A stretch of 64,000 nucleotides of DNA from Metridium senile (Eukaryota; Cnidaria; Anthozoa; Actiniaria; Metridiidae): NCBI GenBank assembly GCA_949775045.1, contig OX459099.1, forward strand, positions 4,261,067-4,325,066, in the 5' to 3' direction. Position 1 is the first letter of the stretch, and each line of letters opens with the position of its first letter. The position numbers and the translations under genes were made by a program. Under the pieces are notes generated by a model that had not been told where the DNA came from, ran no database searches, and saw only the letters and a program-made list of their open reading frames with translations. Positions 44,701 through 59,779 of this stretch are shown here, one piece after another.

Positions 44701-46415
44701 ATACTAATCTTGGTTTAACTCTTAATAAAACCTAGAGTTAATGCTGCTTTAATTCAACAAATCTTGGTTTAAAGGTAATCAAGGTAGAGGAGCATAGGCA
44801 AATATAAAGGAAAAGTACTAATTATTTAGTGTCAGTAGTTCCTTCAGCTAATGCTGATCTACCAGGATGCTGACAGTGCACTCTTTTCTCCCACTCTCTC
44901 CATCAATGCTCCATTTTACGGCTATTTAAAGCGACTCAAAGCTACACATAATGGAAAGAAGTCGAAACAAGTGACCACCACTAGGCCACTAGGGATCAAC
45001 TTGTGACCTCGGGGGGGGGGGGGGGGTCCGATGGAGCTTCATATTGCAAAAAAAATATGTCGGGCCTCGCCATCATGTTACCCCAAGTACATCCTACGAG
45101 CTACACTTGTTCCTTGATCCAAAGTAGAGTGGCATTCTTTCAACATCCAAACAACATTCCATGTTGGAAATGAAAAAAAAAAACATTCAAAATATTTAGC
45201 ACCAATACTATTTATAGTCAATTTCATTTCAAAGTCTGTTCTTTCTACAGAGAACTGTATCCAGTGACAAGAATGAGCTCCTATTTTCAGAGTTTGACAT
45301 TAATTACAACAATGAACCGCCTATGTATCGAAAGGGAACAGTTTTGATTTGGGACAAAGTCAGCACACAACAGGTTTGTAATACTATTAATTAAGTAATT
45401 CATCCACAATACACTATTTTACCTTTTTCATGCTTTTTCATATTATTTACTTTGTATGTTGTGTTGTGGTTTAACCTCAATCTGTTGTTTTGCAAAATCC
45501 TGAATAACCAATCACAGTATATCATTACAATAACAAATAGACTTTGTCAGTGTTTCCAAGTAAATGATAGGTGCAACCAAGGTATACACTGTATAATACA
45601 ATAGTTTTAGCCAAAATTGTTGCACACTGCAAACATCAAATTTTGATTTACAATCGGTTTGGAGACAGTGCTTGTGTAGATACAGCCAATGACTGTACTC
45701 TGTCCCAAACAATGATGGAAAAGAAAGGTAAAAATGTTACTGAAGTTAGAGGTGAATCATTCAACAATTTTAGCTAAACTAGACGCTCTATGAGCGTGAA
45801 GTCGGGCTAGTTATAAAATCAACACAGGAGGCTAAACAATTCTACTTTGGGCTTCCTGTGTTCATTCCCAAAGCATCATGGGGGACTATACGCGACGTGA
45901 CAGATAGATAGGATAAAAGCAGATAAAAGGTAAAACTAGAATCGGGCCTTCTAGCCCGACTAATAATACAAATTTACTGACACTTTGGTTGTTAATCCTT
46001 CGTTGGAGGATTGACCTATCTGTGATACATAAATTAAACTACCAAACTCTGACAACTATACCTATCTTAACCTATATTGTGGTTGAGTGGAGATCATCTG
46101 AGATAACAAAAATTTTATTACTTTGAAAAAGTAGTGACGTTTCGGCCGTCTAACACAGCGCCATCATCAGAGTGAATAATGATAAAAAAAATTTTCATCT
46201 CAGATGATCTCCACTCAACAACAATGTTTAATCCTGAGTTCAAACCTTTCTTAACCTATATTGTTGTGATGCAATAGGTTGAAGAGGCATCAAGCAATAC
46301 AAATCAACAAACAGAACAAAAGCCAAAACGAACCAAACGAAAAGTGACTAGCCACCATATGGACATTATAGGAGATCAATTCTGGGAGGACCATCCTGAT
46401 ATCCTAGCAAGTTAA
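41777..46415 (+). CDS. THG1L: tRNA-His guanylyltransferase, complete, seven exons
   Basis: Exons: 41777-41880, 41961-42092, 43236-43280, 43559-43728, 44527-44615, 45251-45373, 46278-46415; all GT-AG, total 801 nt, 266 residues. The enzyme adds the essential G(-1) to tRNA-His by 3'-5' polymerisation. Conserved metal-binding residues are visible: D29 in [10 protein letters not shown], and D76/E77 in [15 protein letters not shown], at the same numbers as in the human enzyme counted from its MAKSK methionine. Other family blocks: [69 protein letters not shown] and the C-terminal [12 protein letters not shown]. The human form has a longer N-terminus; none is seen here. Retroelement insertion 46081-46248 lies just upstream of the last exon. 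Confidence 0.97.
42090..42299 (+). repeat. Degenerate GTCAATCATT minisatellite
   Basis: Repeated GTCAATCA, CATTACTTCTGTCAATCATT and similar words, split by the MITE and continuing to about 42920. It starts right after the exon 2 donor. Confidence 0.7.
42300..42801. mobile_element. MITE with 60-bp terminal inverted repeats in THG1L intron 2
   Basis: ATAGACCGATCCAAGGTTAT and further GCACCATCTTG/GGGGTGCA and ACTACTGGGGCGAG blocks are inverted at 42740-42801. It interrupts a GTCAATCATT-type minisatellite (42090-42300 and 42810-42920). Confidence 0.8.
42957..43099. mobile_element. Short MITE with TATCCACTGGATA core palindromes
   Basis: GGGGCTGGTTTTACGAAGCC left, and inverted GGCTTTGTACAACTGACCCC right. 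TATCCACTGGATAAATCC and TATCCAGTGGATA lie inside. Confidence 0.55.
43811..44045. mobile_element. Foldback MITE in THG1L intron 4
   Basis: CTTAGGCTAGATTTACAC then GACTGGTCAAAAATCGTCC is mirrored by GACCAGTCAAAAATTCGTCC and GTGTAAACGTAGCCTTAAG. Confidence 0.75.
45777..45965. mobile_element. Short foldback element in THG1L intron 6
   Basis: GTCGGGCTAG at about 45803 and CTAGCCCGAC at 45951-45960 are inverted, bracketing two words ACAGGAGGC / GCTTCCTGTG. No coding potential. Confidence 0.45.
46081..46248 (-). mobile_element. 168-bp retroelement insertion with hammerhead-like core, in THG1L intron 6
   Basis: A perfect 16-bp direct repeat TCTTAACCTATATTGT flanks it (46065-46080 and 46249-46264), the length expected of target-primed reverse transcription. 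The minus strand has ACTCTGATGATGGCGC and GGCCGAAACGTC, the CTGATGA-stem II-GAAA order of hammerhead ribozymes known from Penelope-like elements. GAGTGGAGATCATCTGAGAT occurs in both orientations around the core. The right target copy includes the last bases before the exon 7 acceptor. Confidence 0.65.
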
Positions 46416-46499
46416 CATTCACTCATTGGTTATAGTATTATTGTTCAATAACTAACCACTGCATTTGTAACACAATTAAAATTAATAGTATTTCTTTCA

Positions 46500-46745
46500 A
46501 AGCAACTACCAGTAGCTTGATATAGGTAATATAATGAAATTTGTAACACTGTAAAAAATGTTGACTTAACTTCACTGACCTTTCACCCTCCAGCCCTTCG
46601 TCCTTCGTCTCTTTTACTCCGACGAAGAGCTAAAGCTTGAAACATCAGTAAAGTTAAGTGAACATTTTTTAGGGTGTTACAAATTTCATTATATTACCCA
46701 TCGTTTATATCAAATACCGACACATCCTATAGATACTAGTTTACT
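46500..46745 (-). mobile_element. CCGACGAAGGGCTAAAGC-type repeat, copy 1
   Basis: Arms GTAATATAATGAAATTTGTA and TACAAATTTCATTATATTAC enclose repeated ACTCCGACGAAGAGCTAAAG/CTTGAAACATCAGT words. Copies at 54355-54550, 59205-59410 and 61918-62060. The core order resembles hammerhead-like repeats but lacks the canonical CTGA. Confidence 0.55.
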
Positions 46746-46856
46746 CGTAGCTTGTGTTTCTTGAAATATCCACCTATTTATTTATACTAAATTAATTATT
46801 ATAGTTATTATTCACCAAAGTTCAATTGAATGGTAATTATCAATAATGTATCAATT

Positions 46857-47233
46857 ATTGGCCTTTTCCAAAACGAGTTAAGGACTGGGTACTAGTTTCC
46901 CTAATTAATGTAATTAAAAAATAAACCTCATAATTAGATAGAGCACATCAAGATATGTACGATTCCTAAGTTTGATACAGCCTCATAAAAATCCCTAAAA
47001 ATAGAAGGAAACGTTTGGTTTAGAAGGACAGGCGTCCTTCCAAAACATACATTCCTTTGCAATTTTGGGCAGATTTGAATGGCTGTAACTCACTCAATAT
47101 CCAACCAAAAGCACCAAATCTCAGGAATCTTACATACCTTGATCTGCTCCTTTATTTTATGAGGCTCATTTCTTAATTACATTAATTAGGGAAACTAGTA
47201 CCCAGTCCTTTACTCGTTTTGGAAAAGGCCAAT
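46857..47233. mobile_element. Foldback MITE, family A, copy 2
   Basis: TTGGCCTTTTCCAAAACGAG and inverted CTCGTTTTGGAAAAGGCCAA. Internal sequence closely matches 1108-1507 (ACTGGGTACTAGTTTCCCTA, GACAGGCGTCCTTCC). Confidence 0.8.
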
Positions 47234-47432
47234 TGTGTTTGGCTATAAAGTGCTATTATTATTAAATCATATTTAAGTTTCTTTTTATACCAAGATTTGG
47301 TCTAAAATGTCCAATTCTTAGAGTAAAGCTGGCATTACAAGAAGCTGTATGATTGTATACCACACGTTAGTCTCAGTTATGTATGATCACATGATTCATC
47401 TATTCTAAATTGAAAATAGTTCCATTTGATAA

Positions 47433-50400
47433 CTAAGCTGCCACCATTTCTCTTTCCTTTTTCTCTTGCTTCTTCTCAGCCTCCCCTACAAGAAAACAAC
47501 AAAATAATGTTAATAAACTTAAAGTGATTATTGAAAATCGTGCAAGACGATTGGTCTAGAAATTCTCACTATTTCTTGATATTCACCTACAGCATTTCAC
47601 ATGCTTTTAGAAATGAGAAATGTACAATTTTTCTTCAAAAAAAGCTGGTTATTTTTACTTTTTGAAATAATTGCTTGTGTATTTATACTGAAACAATTAT
47701 CCACCTCATGCTCAGTGAATATCGGTGAATAATAGCCTTGACTTTGTGATGGTTATTATTCACTGATATTCACTGAGCCTTAGGCGAATAATAATTATTC
47801 TTAAATAATTTCCTAGATCTATATTTACAACGTTACCACAAAAAAAAAAAAACAGAACTGATAGAATGCTTGCATTTAAAACCTGTGAACAATTTTGTAC
47901 TACATAGTAAATCCTTTGTTTGCTGTAATTGTACTAATTCCTGCAGTTCATGGATTTAGTGTGAGCACTCTAGAATCAAACACATGTGTAGCAAATGTTG
48001 TTTACTTGGAATGAACAACAATAAATGATTGACAGTAGTGTGTTGTCTTGAGGAAAGACTTTCATTTTTGTGTCTTTTTCGTTTTTTTGTGATATTTTAA
48101 ACTCCTAATAGAACATTTTCATCCATTTTTAGAATGCAAACAAGAATACGACGTATGTGTAAAATAACATGCTATTTAGGTGAGCGTGTAGCTATATGCT
48201 TCAGTGAGTTGTGCTTGGCTTAAAATAATCAAAATAAAACAACAAAAAGACAACAAAAACATTTATAGTTTCCTTGAAACAACAGTGACTTGTGACTCAA
48301 GGTAAAAAATTAAAAAGCTAATAGCTACACCAACACCTCATTAGCATGCTATTTCACACATAATATTATGCAGCTCCATTGCATTTCAAAAGTGGGTTAA
48401 ACGAATATGGTCTAATATGTACAATCTGACTATAATTTTTCAAAATTTGCATTGCTGATCACAAAACAATAAATTCAAGTTTAGGCTGGATTGGATGAAT
48501 CTATACATTACTGTATTCTATCTACTCCAGCCTTGACTTAAATCTATGTTTTTGTGATCAGTAAAGTGAATAATTTAAGGAAATGCATTAATAGACATAG
48601 AGTCGACATAGTGTACCTGGTTCTTGTGTTGGTGCTTCAGGAAGCTCTATATTAAGGTCATTCTTTGGTACTTCTGGTAATTTCTCAGTAACAGACTTTA
48701 AATATATATAAAAAAAGAAACCAAACCAATACTGAAATTAATATCACATTGATTTGAAGAGTAATAAGTTAAGGTATCAGGAGGGGTTGGGGACCTCTAC
48801 TCACGCAAACACAAATTATGTGCAAGCTTTGTAAAATATTCCAGTAAAAGTATATATTTTTTGAAAGCTGAATAAATGTAGTTTTTGAAAATTAATTCAA
48901 AATGTTCATTATTTAAAACGACAAAAAGATATTTTGACTAAAGCGTGTTTTGACCGTACTTCGTTTGAAATGCCCAAAATCTGTCAGGATTTCAGTCTCA
49001 GTAATAAAAAGTATGTTAGCAGACTCCTAATACATCAATCTCTAAAATGGTGCCAGTGAATTTTGACTATCATTTTCGTTGTTGAGATATTGCTTAGTTT
49101 GTACACTTATACGTGATAAATTCGAACATTGATATTTGAGACTCAATAGCGGCTGATCTAAAGCATTTATGAGAAATCGCAGACACCATTTTAGAGATTG
49201 ATGTATTAGGAGTTTGCTAACATGATTTTTATTACTGAGACGAAAATCCTGACAAATTTCGGGCTTTTCAAACGAAGTATGGTCAAAACACACTTTAGTC
49301 AGAATATCTTTTTGTTATTTAAAATAATGAAATTTCTGGATTAATTTTCAAAAACTACATTTATTCAGCTTTCAAAAAATTTATACTTTTACTGGAATAT
49401 TTTACAAAGCTTGCACATAATTTGAGTTTGCGTGAGTAGAGGTCCCCAAACCCTCCTGATACCTTAAAAAAAAAAAATACAAATTTTCCATCTCAGATCT
49501 TCAATACTTTATCATATATTTTGTGTACCAAAATGTTGAAACATACACCAAATCGAAATATGGCGTCCACTTTTAATAATTATTGTTTTTGACTGGCTAG
49601 CCTTGCGTGAAAACTCCATTGTGTTTCAACATGAACATGAGGCTAGCCAGTCAAGAACAATAGTTATTAAAATTTAATACCATATTTTGATTCGGTCTAA
49701 ATAGACATTTTGTCTAGTGACTTCTTTGTGGTTTCAAGTCATCAAAATAACAAAAGCTAGTTAGTACCAAACGTTAGTGTCTGTGCATCCTCAAGGAACC
49801 CAGGGGTAATCTTCTGTCGCTCGTTTCTCTCTCCCAGAAAAAATATCCCTGGGAACGTAGTCTGTTGGAGCTTGTTCCGGAAGTCAAAATTCAGCTCTTT
49901 TCTGATTGGTCGACCTTCTGAGGTCGACCAATGGACAGAAGGTCGACCAATGGACAGAAGGTCGACCAATGGAAATAAAGATAACCATTCAAAGGGAGTC
50001 GTTATAATAAGTTTGAATTTTGACTTTCGGAACAAGCTTCAACAGACTACGTTCCCAGGGGTATTTTTCTGGGAGCGAGAAACGAGCAACAGAAGATTAC
50101 CCCTGGGTTCCCGATGGTGTACTCTGTGCAAATTTTGGCTTTACAGGACAAACTTCCTGGTATCAGCTAGATAATTATTTTAAGCATTGCCTTGAATCTG
50201 GTTTAATTTATTTTCAGTTCAGTCCTGCTATTAGTTACATGAAATAGTTGCAAATAATAAGTGGACTTACGTCAGAGAGTTCTTCCAGTTCTTTTAAGAT
50301 GGCATCATTATCTTCATCTGACAAACCACCACTCAATAAGTCATCAATTTCCTGGAAAAGGTGAATGAGTGAATGCAAGAATAAGTGAATAATGAATAAT

Positions 50401-53045
50401 GAGTGAAGGACAAAAGTATGACCACTGTTACAGCATAACACACATTACAGTGGCCACCCAATTAAAGTTTTGTTCAAGTTAGATTAGCATTCAAAAGTTT
50501 CTCTTTTCAAATTATTTGCTACACCTTTTCAAATTTAAACATCCAGGGAGGTTTTTCAGACACTTATATAAACTTCACTCTTGTCTTCGCTTTGAACATT
50601 TCAAAGTGTTTACTGTTTCCAAGTGTCTTTTATAATAAGGTCAAGTTCTCGCTTTCTGATTGGTTATCTTGTACAAAACGTTAATTAGGTGGCCATGGTA
50701 AGGTGCGTCGCGCTGTAACATGTTCATATTCTTCTTCTTCACTGCATTTTGTAAGTTTAACTGTTGCATTTCCATGAGAAGCTGTCTAGTTTAATCAAAT
50801 AAGGATGATAAAAGTATGCAATAATGTCATAAGTGGTCACATTTTTGCGCTTTTCACTGTAATGGAAAAAACTCTCTTCGACTCTGATTTCACCCTTTTT
50901 AAAGATGTTAGAACATCGAAGAATGGTCACCTTAATATCGCTAAACTTTTTAGCCTAATTTTAAAAAAGTGTGGTATTACCTTTTGGTATTCTATAGCAT
51001 CCTTAGTTTCATCCATGATTCTTTCTACTTCTTCAATGGACATAATCTGAAACAAAAATATATCAATAAAATTAATATATAGAGGATATTATCAGTCGAC
51101 AGCTTAATGGAAAATCTCTGGGTAAAATAATCTCACTAAATGTGAAAACAAGAAAACATGCTGTGAGAGACAATAAGTTATAAAGAAAATAAACTTGTCT
51201 AAAGATAAAACACTCAAGTGGACACTCAATAATAAATCATGGCATTTCACACATTTAAGATAATTTTGACAAACAATCCTTGCGTGCTTTGAAGCAAGAT
51301 CACTTGGAAGGGATGTGAGTTAAAAAACTAACAAACCAATCAAAGTGTTTACGGTTCAAGTGTCCTACTGTAATATTTTGCAACAAACCTCATGTAACTG
51401 GTGGAGACATTCATTTCCTTTCTTGAGCCCTTCAGTTACTTGTATTTGTACTTGTGCAAATTCTATATCCTGGGTCTATAAAACAATTCAAATAATATAA
51501 TTATGATATATTCTACAATCATACCAAATAATTTATCTCCATATTAGCATTTTTGGGTTTCCCAATGGATAATGTTAAGGCCTGGGCAAACGGCTTCAAC
51601 ATTTGCTTCAACATTTGTTTGTTTTTTGTTGAATGGCAATGTTTAATGTTAAGGCCCAGGGCATTTACAGATTCAACATTTGCTTCAACATCCGTTCGAT
51701 TTTGTAGAATGGCAATGTTAAGGCCGTATGCCACCCCCTTTCAACTTGTTGAAATGTTTTGAATTGATGTTGAAAGAGTTTAAAGGTCTCCAGGGGCAAA
51801 AGGCTTCAACATTGTCATTCAACAAAATCGAACGGAAGTTGAAGCAAATGTTGAAACCGTTTGCCCGGGCCTTTACTATCATCATCAACATCAAAACTAT
51901 CATATATTTATCAATTGGACAACAGAAAGTCATGCGACAATGGCCTTATAATCAGAGTGCTTGTTATATCAGTATCATGTTTGTGTGAACACTTCTGACA
52001 CCATACATTTGAAAGATAGAACAAACATGTACAAGCTTGCAGCCCATGGGGAAATAGTTTCTAGGTTTTTGACCAACAAGAGCGCATGATGTAATAATTG
52101 TATATATATATATATATATATGTATATATCATCACCAAAACCACCACGGCCATCATCATCATCAGGACTGATATAATTAACAACTGCATACCATCTTTTC
52201 CAGGTTTTCTAATTGGTTGTCTGTTCGTTCAAGAAGTTGTTCCTGGTATCTCTTCTTCTTAAGCAGTAGCTTAGCCTTGCTGGAATACAAATAAAATCAA
52301 CATATATCAATGCAAACTTCTTTTTATCCTATTTCCTCATGTTTCATTTACTTCTTTTTTCCTTGTTGAAGCAGCTTCTTGGCAAGTTCTCTTTCTTTTT
52401 CTAGATTTTGCTCAATCTAAAAGTAAAAGTGTTTTAATTAATATACCACATTAAAAAAATTTAAAGGCGTTCCAAATACGTTATCTTGTACAGTCACATA
52501 ATGATATGTAAGGTAGTCGTACCTATTATCGCGCACATCCTATTATCGTGCTTTTCGTAAAAGAAAATTATATATATCTTCTATTCTGCGTAAAATTTTA
52601 TTGAAAAAAGTGGACCAAAAAAGTTGGTTGCAACAGAATAAGCAGCCATAATTATTTTAATTCATTTCGAAGCTGTTTTTTTTGGAAGATATGTATTATT
52701 TATTTAAGAAATGCTCGATAATAGAATGTGCGCGATAATAGGTACGACTACCTTATACAACATTTGTTTCTTTAATAATACTCATCGTACCTTCTTTTGA
52801 TATTTCTTCAGCTTGTCTCTTTGCTGTTTCAAAGCCTATTGAGAAAAAAAATAATACACAATTTTATAATTTAATTCTACGTCGATAGTGATAATGAATA
52901 TAAGAATTACCTTACTTTAATCGGCCAAGAACAATATCAAAATATTTCAAATATCAAAATTCAATTTTCTTACCAAAACTGCCTTATCTTGCTCAGTAAT
53001 TTGTGGCTTTTCAGGCTCCTTCTTGCGACTAAAGAACAAACCCAT
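47433..53045 (-). CDS. CHMP6: Charged multivesicular body protein 6 (ESCRT-III), complete, nine exons
   Basis: Exons 5' to 3': 53045-52974, 52835-52791, 52416-52352, 52279-52192, 51475-51389, 51046-50981, 50351-50271, 48695-48617, 47485-47433; all GT-AG, 636 nt, 211 residues (human 201). The N-terminus MGLFFSRKK keeps Gly2 for myristoylation. A basic helical hairpin follows (ALKQQRDKLKKYQKK, KAKLLLKKKRYQEQLL). The middle holds VTEGLKKGNECLHQLHEIMS and IEEVERIMDETKDAIEYQKEI; the acidic C-terminal part reads DDLLSGGLSDEDNDAILKEL and ends EREMVAA. CHMP6/Vps20 links ESCRT-II (via VPS25) to CHMP4 polymerisation at endosomal membranes. The N-terminal exon has a decayed duplicate near 59853. Confidence 0.96.
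47688..47805. mobile_element. Short foldback MITE in CHMP6 intron 8
   Basis: CTCAGTGAATATCGGTGAAT and inverted ATTCACTGATATTCACTGAG, flanked by AATTATTC-like ends. Confidence 0.6.
48769..49467. mobile_element. Long-armed foldback element with TTAA duplication in CHMP6 intron 7
   Basis: TTAA-GGTATCAGGAGGGGTTG left and CCCTCCTGATACC-TTAA right. Arms of about 270 bp pair with few mismatches (for example GACCTCTACTCACGCAAAC). No coding capacity. Confidence 0.85.
49550..49695. mobile_element. Palindromic MITE with GGCTAGCC core
   Basis: ACTGGCTAGCCTTGCGTG and ATGAGGCTAGCCAGTCAAGA face each other, with outer TAATAATTATTG/CAATAGTTATTA and CGAAATATGG/CCATATTTTG arms. Confidence 0.7.
49785..50118. 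mobile_element. Foldback MITE with triplicated core in CHMP6 intron 7
   Basis: Arms GGAACCCAGGGGTAATCTTC and inverted GAAGATTACCCCTGGGTTCC. The core has three copies of AGAAGGTCGACCAATGGA. The arms include ACGTAGTCTGTTGGAGCTTG inverted at 50030-50056. Confidence 0.75.
50449..50697. mobile_element. GGTGGCCAC-type MITE, copy 1 (CHMP6 intron 6)
   Basis: GTGGCCACCCAATTAAAGTT left, AACGTTAATTAGGTGGCCAT right. A near-identical element is at 56244-56496. TGTTACAGC before it and GCGTCGCGCTGTAAC after it suggest it sits inside another element, as does copy 2. Confidence 0.75.
51577..51875. mobile_element. GGGCAAACGG-type MITE, copy 2 (CHMP6 intron 4)
   Basis: AAGGCCTGGGCAAACGGCTT left and AACCGTTTGCCCGGGCCTTT right; repeated CAACATTTGCTTCAACATCC and GTTCGATTTTGT words internally. 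Same family as 26919-27125. Confidence 0.7.
52508..52756. mobile_element. MITE with TATTATCGCGCACAT arms in CHMP6 intron 2
   Basis: AAGGTAGTCGTACCTATTAT then CGCGCACATCC is inverted at 52717-52755. AT-rich middle, no ORF. Confidence 0.75.
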
Positions 53046-53220
53046 GTTTAACAACTTCTATTTTTAACTATCTTCAGTATTTCAAAAGGAATTTTTTGTG
53101 TATTTTTAGGGAAATTGAGAGAACACCCTGACGTCCATTTTGTTTTCTTGAGGGTGTCAGCGGTCTTCTTGAAAATAGCACAGGAGTCCCACACATATGC
53201 TATATTTACGCGAGCAGTTG

Positions 53221-53796
53221 GCCTGTTTACATGGAGATAGGGTCACCCTCCTCTATTGTTTTTCGTGGTTGTGTTTACATGTCAGGTAGGGTCACCCTCT
53301 GGGGTAGGGTCACCCTATCAGCTAGGAGGGCCAGCTTTTGGAGCGATTATAGAATACCCCGTCACTATAGAAATTCAAGTAGCGGCACTCTTTGAGAACG
53401 ACCAAATAACACAATAGATTCTATTATTATGTAAATAAGTGACGGGGTATTCTATAATTTAGCCCAGCTTTTTGTTTACTTAAGCCATGTAAAAGCTCAA
53501 GGTAGGGGAGTACATCGGACTATCTCGAATTGCATCAAATGACGTCAAAATAAAATAACGTATTTCGCGCTCCAAATAGCAGTGAAAAACCGCAGGCAAG
53601 GATGCTAAAGAGAGGAAAACTTAATTTAGCGCCAAAAGAGAACGCTTGCCCGCCATTTTGTTGTTTACGAAGCTTAGCGACCGAGCCCTACCCCGGGTTG
53701 ACCCTTGTCGAGTTTGGATGTAAAGGAGGGTATGTTGTCTGGTTGTGTCCCTTCTGGTAGGGTGACCCTCCTAGGAGGGTCCATGTAACATGCCTT
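53221..53796. mobile_element. MITE with TAGGGTCACCCTC motifs and a nested element
   Basis: GCCTGTTTACATGGAGATAG left, inverted TCCATGTAACATGCC right, with many GTAGGGTCACCCTC words. At 53346-53458 lies ATTATAGAATACCCCGTCAC, inverted as GTGACGGGGTATTCTATAAT. The insertion is absent from the duplicate at 60055-60090. Confidence 0.7.
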
Positions 53797-54354
53797 AAAA
53801 GACAGCTGGTTTTGTTGTTGATGTCACTTCCCTCGGAGTTTCTCAGTACAGTGCAGACCATTCACAAATATGTTGTAGAGTAATTTTCGAGTACAGGAAA
53901 CTAATCACCACTAAAAATAACCGTACAGAACTGATTCATTGGAGGGCTATCGATAAAAAAAACGTCTCAGTATCAAACACTTTTTGCTGGAAAACGTTAA
54001 TTAAAGTTTAATATTGGTTATATGCAAATGTTTTCAAGTCACCTACTCTTGCGCAAAAACTCTTGTCGGAAAAAGGCCCCGACAAAAAGAGGGATTAAGG
54101 GATTATATTGCAGTTATGGTTGTATTTCAAATGGAGCTTTTCTCTCAAGGGAACTGAAGTCATTCGTCACTTTCTTTTATACTTGCCTACAAACATGGCT
54201 GCCATGAAATCTCTCTATTGATCACGAATAAGTGCATTAATTATGGTCACGTCTCGTCACGTCTGAGCTTTGTTATCAAGCCTTTCAGCCGAACAGAATG
54301 CAGTGTGCGAATGACTATACTGATGATATATATTGTCCACGATAAAAAGGTAAA

Positions 54355-54550
54355 CATCGCATATATGACACCGTAAAGAATGTTGACTTAACTTGACGTT
54401 TCGAGCTTTAGCCCTTCGTCGGAGTAAAAGGACTCCGACGAAGGACTCAAGCTCGAAACATCAACATTTTTTACGGTGTCACAAATTTCATTATATTACC
54501 TATCGTTTATATCAAACACCGACGCAGCCTATGCTAGTTTACTCGATAGT
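54355..54550 (-). mobile_element. CCGACGAAGG-type repeat, copy 2
   Basis: Minus strand has ACTCCGACGAAGGGCTAAAG then CTCGAAACGTC; right part TTATATCAAACACCGACGC as in copies at 46500 and 61918. Confidence 0.6.
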
Positions 54551-55245
54551 TGCCATTTTTATCGCATATATAAACTAGCCCGATCGAGAAAACAGATGTT
54601 CTTTCGCTCCTCTTTCCCCCGCGAAACTAGCTGAGCTGCACTACATGTGCACTAAGTTTAGGATTTTCCACATAGTCTACTATGAAATTGCTAATAATAG
54701 CTCAAATGTGTTCAAAATTTGGTTATTCAGGCTTTAAAATGAACTCCGGAAATAATCACGTATTTTTTTTCCGGGGTCTTCGTTTTGTAGAAAACCCCCA
54801 TAAATCTACAAAACGAAGACCCCCGACAAAATAAGCCTTTATCGATGAAAAACCATCCAGATCGAACTTCTAGTTGGGTCGGAAATGGGGGTTCCCATGC
54901 ATTAAAGATACATTTTTCTAGCCTGCGGTTTTTTTTATAATGTGTAGAAAATAGTTTTCAATGATCCCATTTCGAAATCGTTTCCCAAGGCAGCTTTTTT
55001 GGCAGCCATTTTGGCGGCCATCTTGGATTTATGAAAAAATCAATTTTTGTCTTTTTTTTTTGTTTTTTTTGTTTGACAAAAGCTAAAAGAATGTATTTTC
55101 TTAGATTAAAAAAACTTAAAATATTTATTTCTCAAATTTTGGGCCGTAATAGCTTGGTGTAAAAAAAAATACGACCACCATATTAGTCTTCAGACATTGT
55201 GGGAGTTCAAGAAACTCAAAATGCATTGTTTTTAATCACGCTAGA

Positions 55246-58888
<3,643 letters not shown>

Positions 58889-58987
58889 AAGATTATTTAT
58901 AATGATAAAATTATATTTATAACAAAACGTTTTATATTTTATGTAAACATGCATGCATAAAAAATCATACATAATATGCTTTTACGC

Positions 58988-58993
58988 AATAAA
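58988..58993 (+). promoter_or_regulatory. Candidate poly(A) signal of SLC16
   Basis: AATAAA 100 bp after the SLC16 stop codon, in AT-rich 3' sequence. Assignment is positional only. Confidence 0.45.
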
Positions 58994-59204
58994 TATTCTA
59001 TGATACATACTTTTTACTACGTTCTTATATTCTTTGCACTCAACCCTCATCTCACATGTTGATTTTTGCGGAGGGAGGAAATTGGATAACCCGAGGAAAA
59101 ACCCTCGTTGTATGGGCCGGGAGAGAAGAACACAACGCTAGACCATCCATGCAACCAACGAAGTGTATTCAATAAACTTTAAACATAATAAAAAAAATAG
59201 AAAC

Positions 59205-59410
59205 TAGCGAGTAAACTAGTATAGGATGCATCGGTGTTTGATATAAATTATAGGCAATGAGTCCAATGAAATTTGTAACACCGTACAAAATGTTAACTTA
59301 ACTTTACTGACTTTTTACTCCGATGAATAGCTAAAGCTCGAATCCTCAGTAAAGTTGACATTTTTAGGGTGTTACACATTTCATTCTATTACCTATCGTT
59401 TAAACATAGT
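59205..59410 (-). mobile_element. CCGACGAAGG-type repeat, copy 3 (inverted)
   Basis: Contains GCGAGTAAACTAGTATAGGA, GATGCATCGGTGTTTGATAT, AATGAAATTTGTAACACCGT and a diverged ACTCCGATGAATAGCTAAAG/CTCGAATCCTC core. Confidence 0.55.
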
Positions 59411-59779
59411 ACATGATAACACACAAACAATTATTGTGAATAGCATACATCAAAATCATAACTAAATTTTCTACATAAGGTCCATATATCGGTAATACGC
59501 AGTTCGTGTACTAATTATTTTCATATTTATATCCACCAATCACAGACGCTACCCTGATCTGAGAGCGTTACGTCATCAGTATGGACTGTTTCGGGTTGTT
59601 GTTACTCTCCTGCGCAGCCGCAGTGTTGGTTATTTTTTCCTCCCCACTAACGCCTGCTCAACAAAGCACTACATTCCATTCCCCGAATTTCAAATACACT
59701 ATAAAAACCGTTGAGATCGCTAACACAGGAGGCCCAACTCATATTTCCTCCAAAACAACTATCGAAAATAGCTTGGGCT

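Larger units (their letters stand above)
53046..55245. other. Spacer between CHMP6 and SLC16, shared by a tandem duplication
   Basis: 53046-53215 and 53800-54340 have diverged duplicates at 59838-60055 and 60090-60665. MITEs: 53221-53796 with 53346-53458 nested inside, the repeat at 54355-54550, and a short palindrome at 54770-54826 (TCTTCGTTTTGTAGA). The CHMP6 and SLC16 promoters must lie here but no core motif is clear. Confidence 0.55.
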
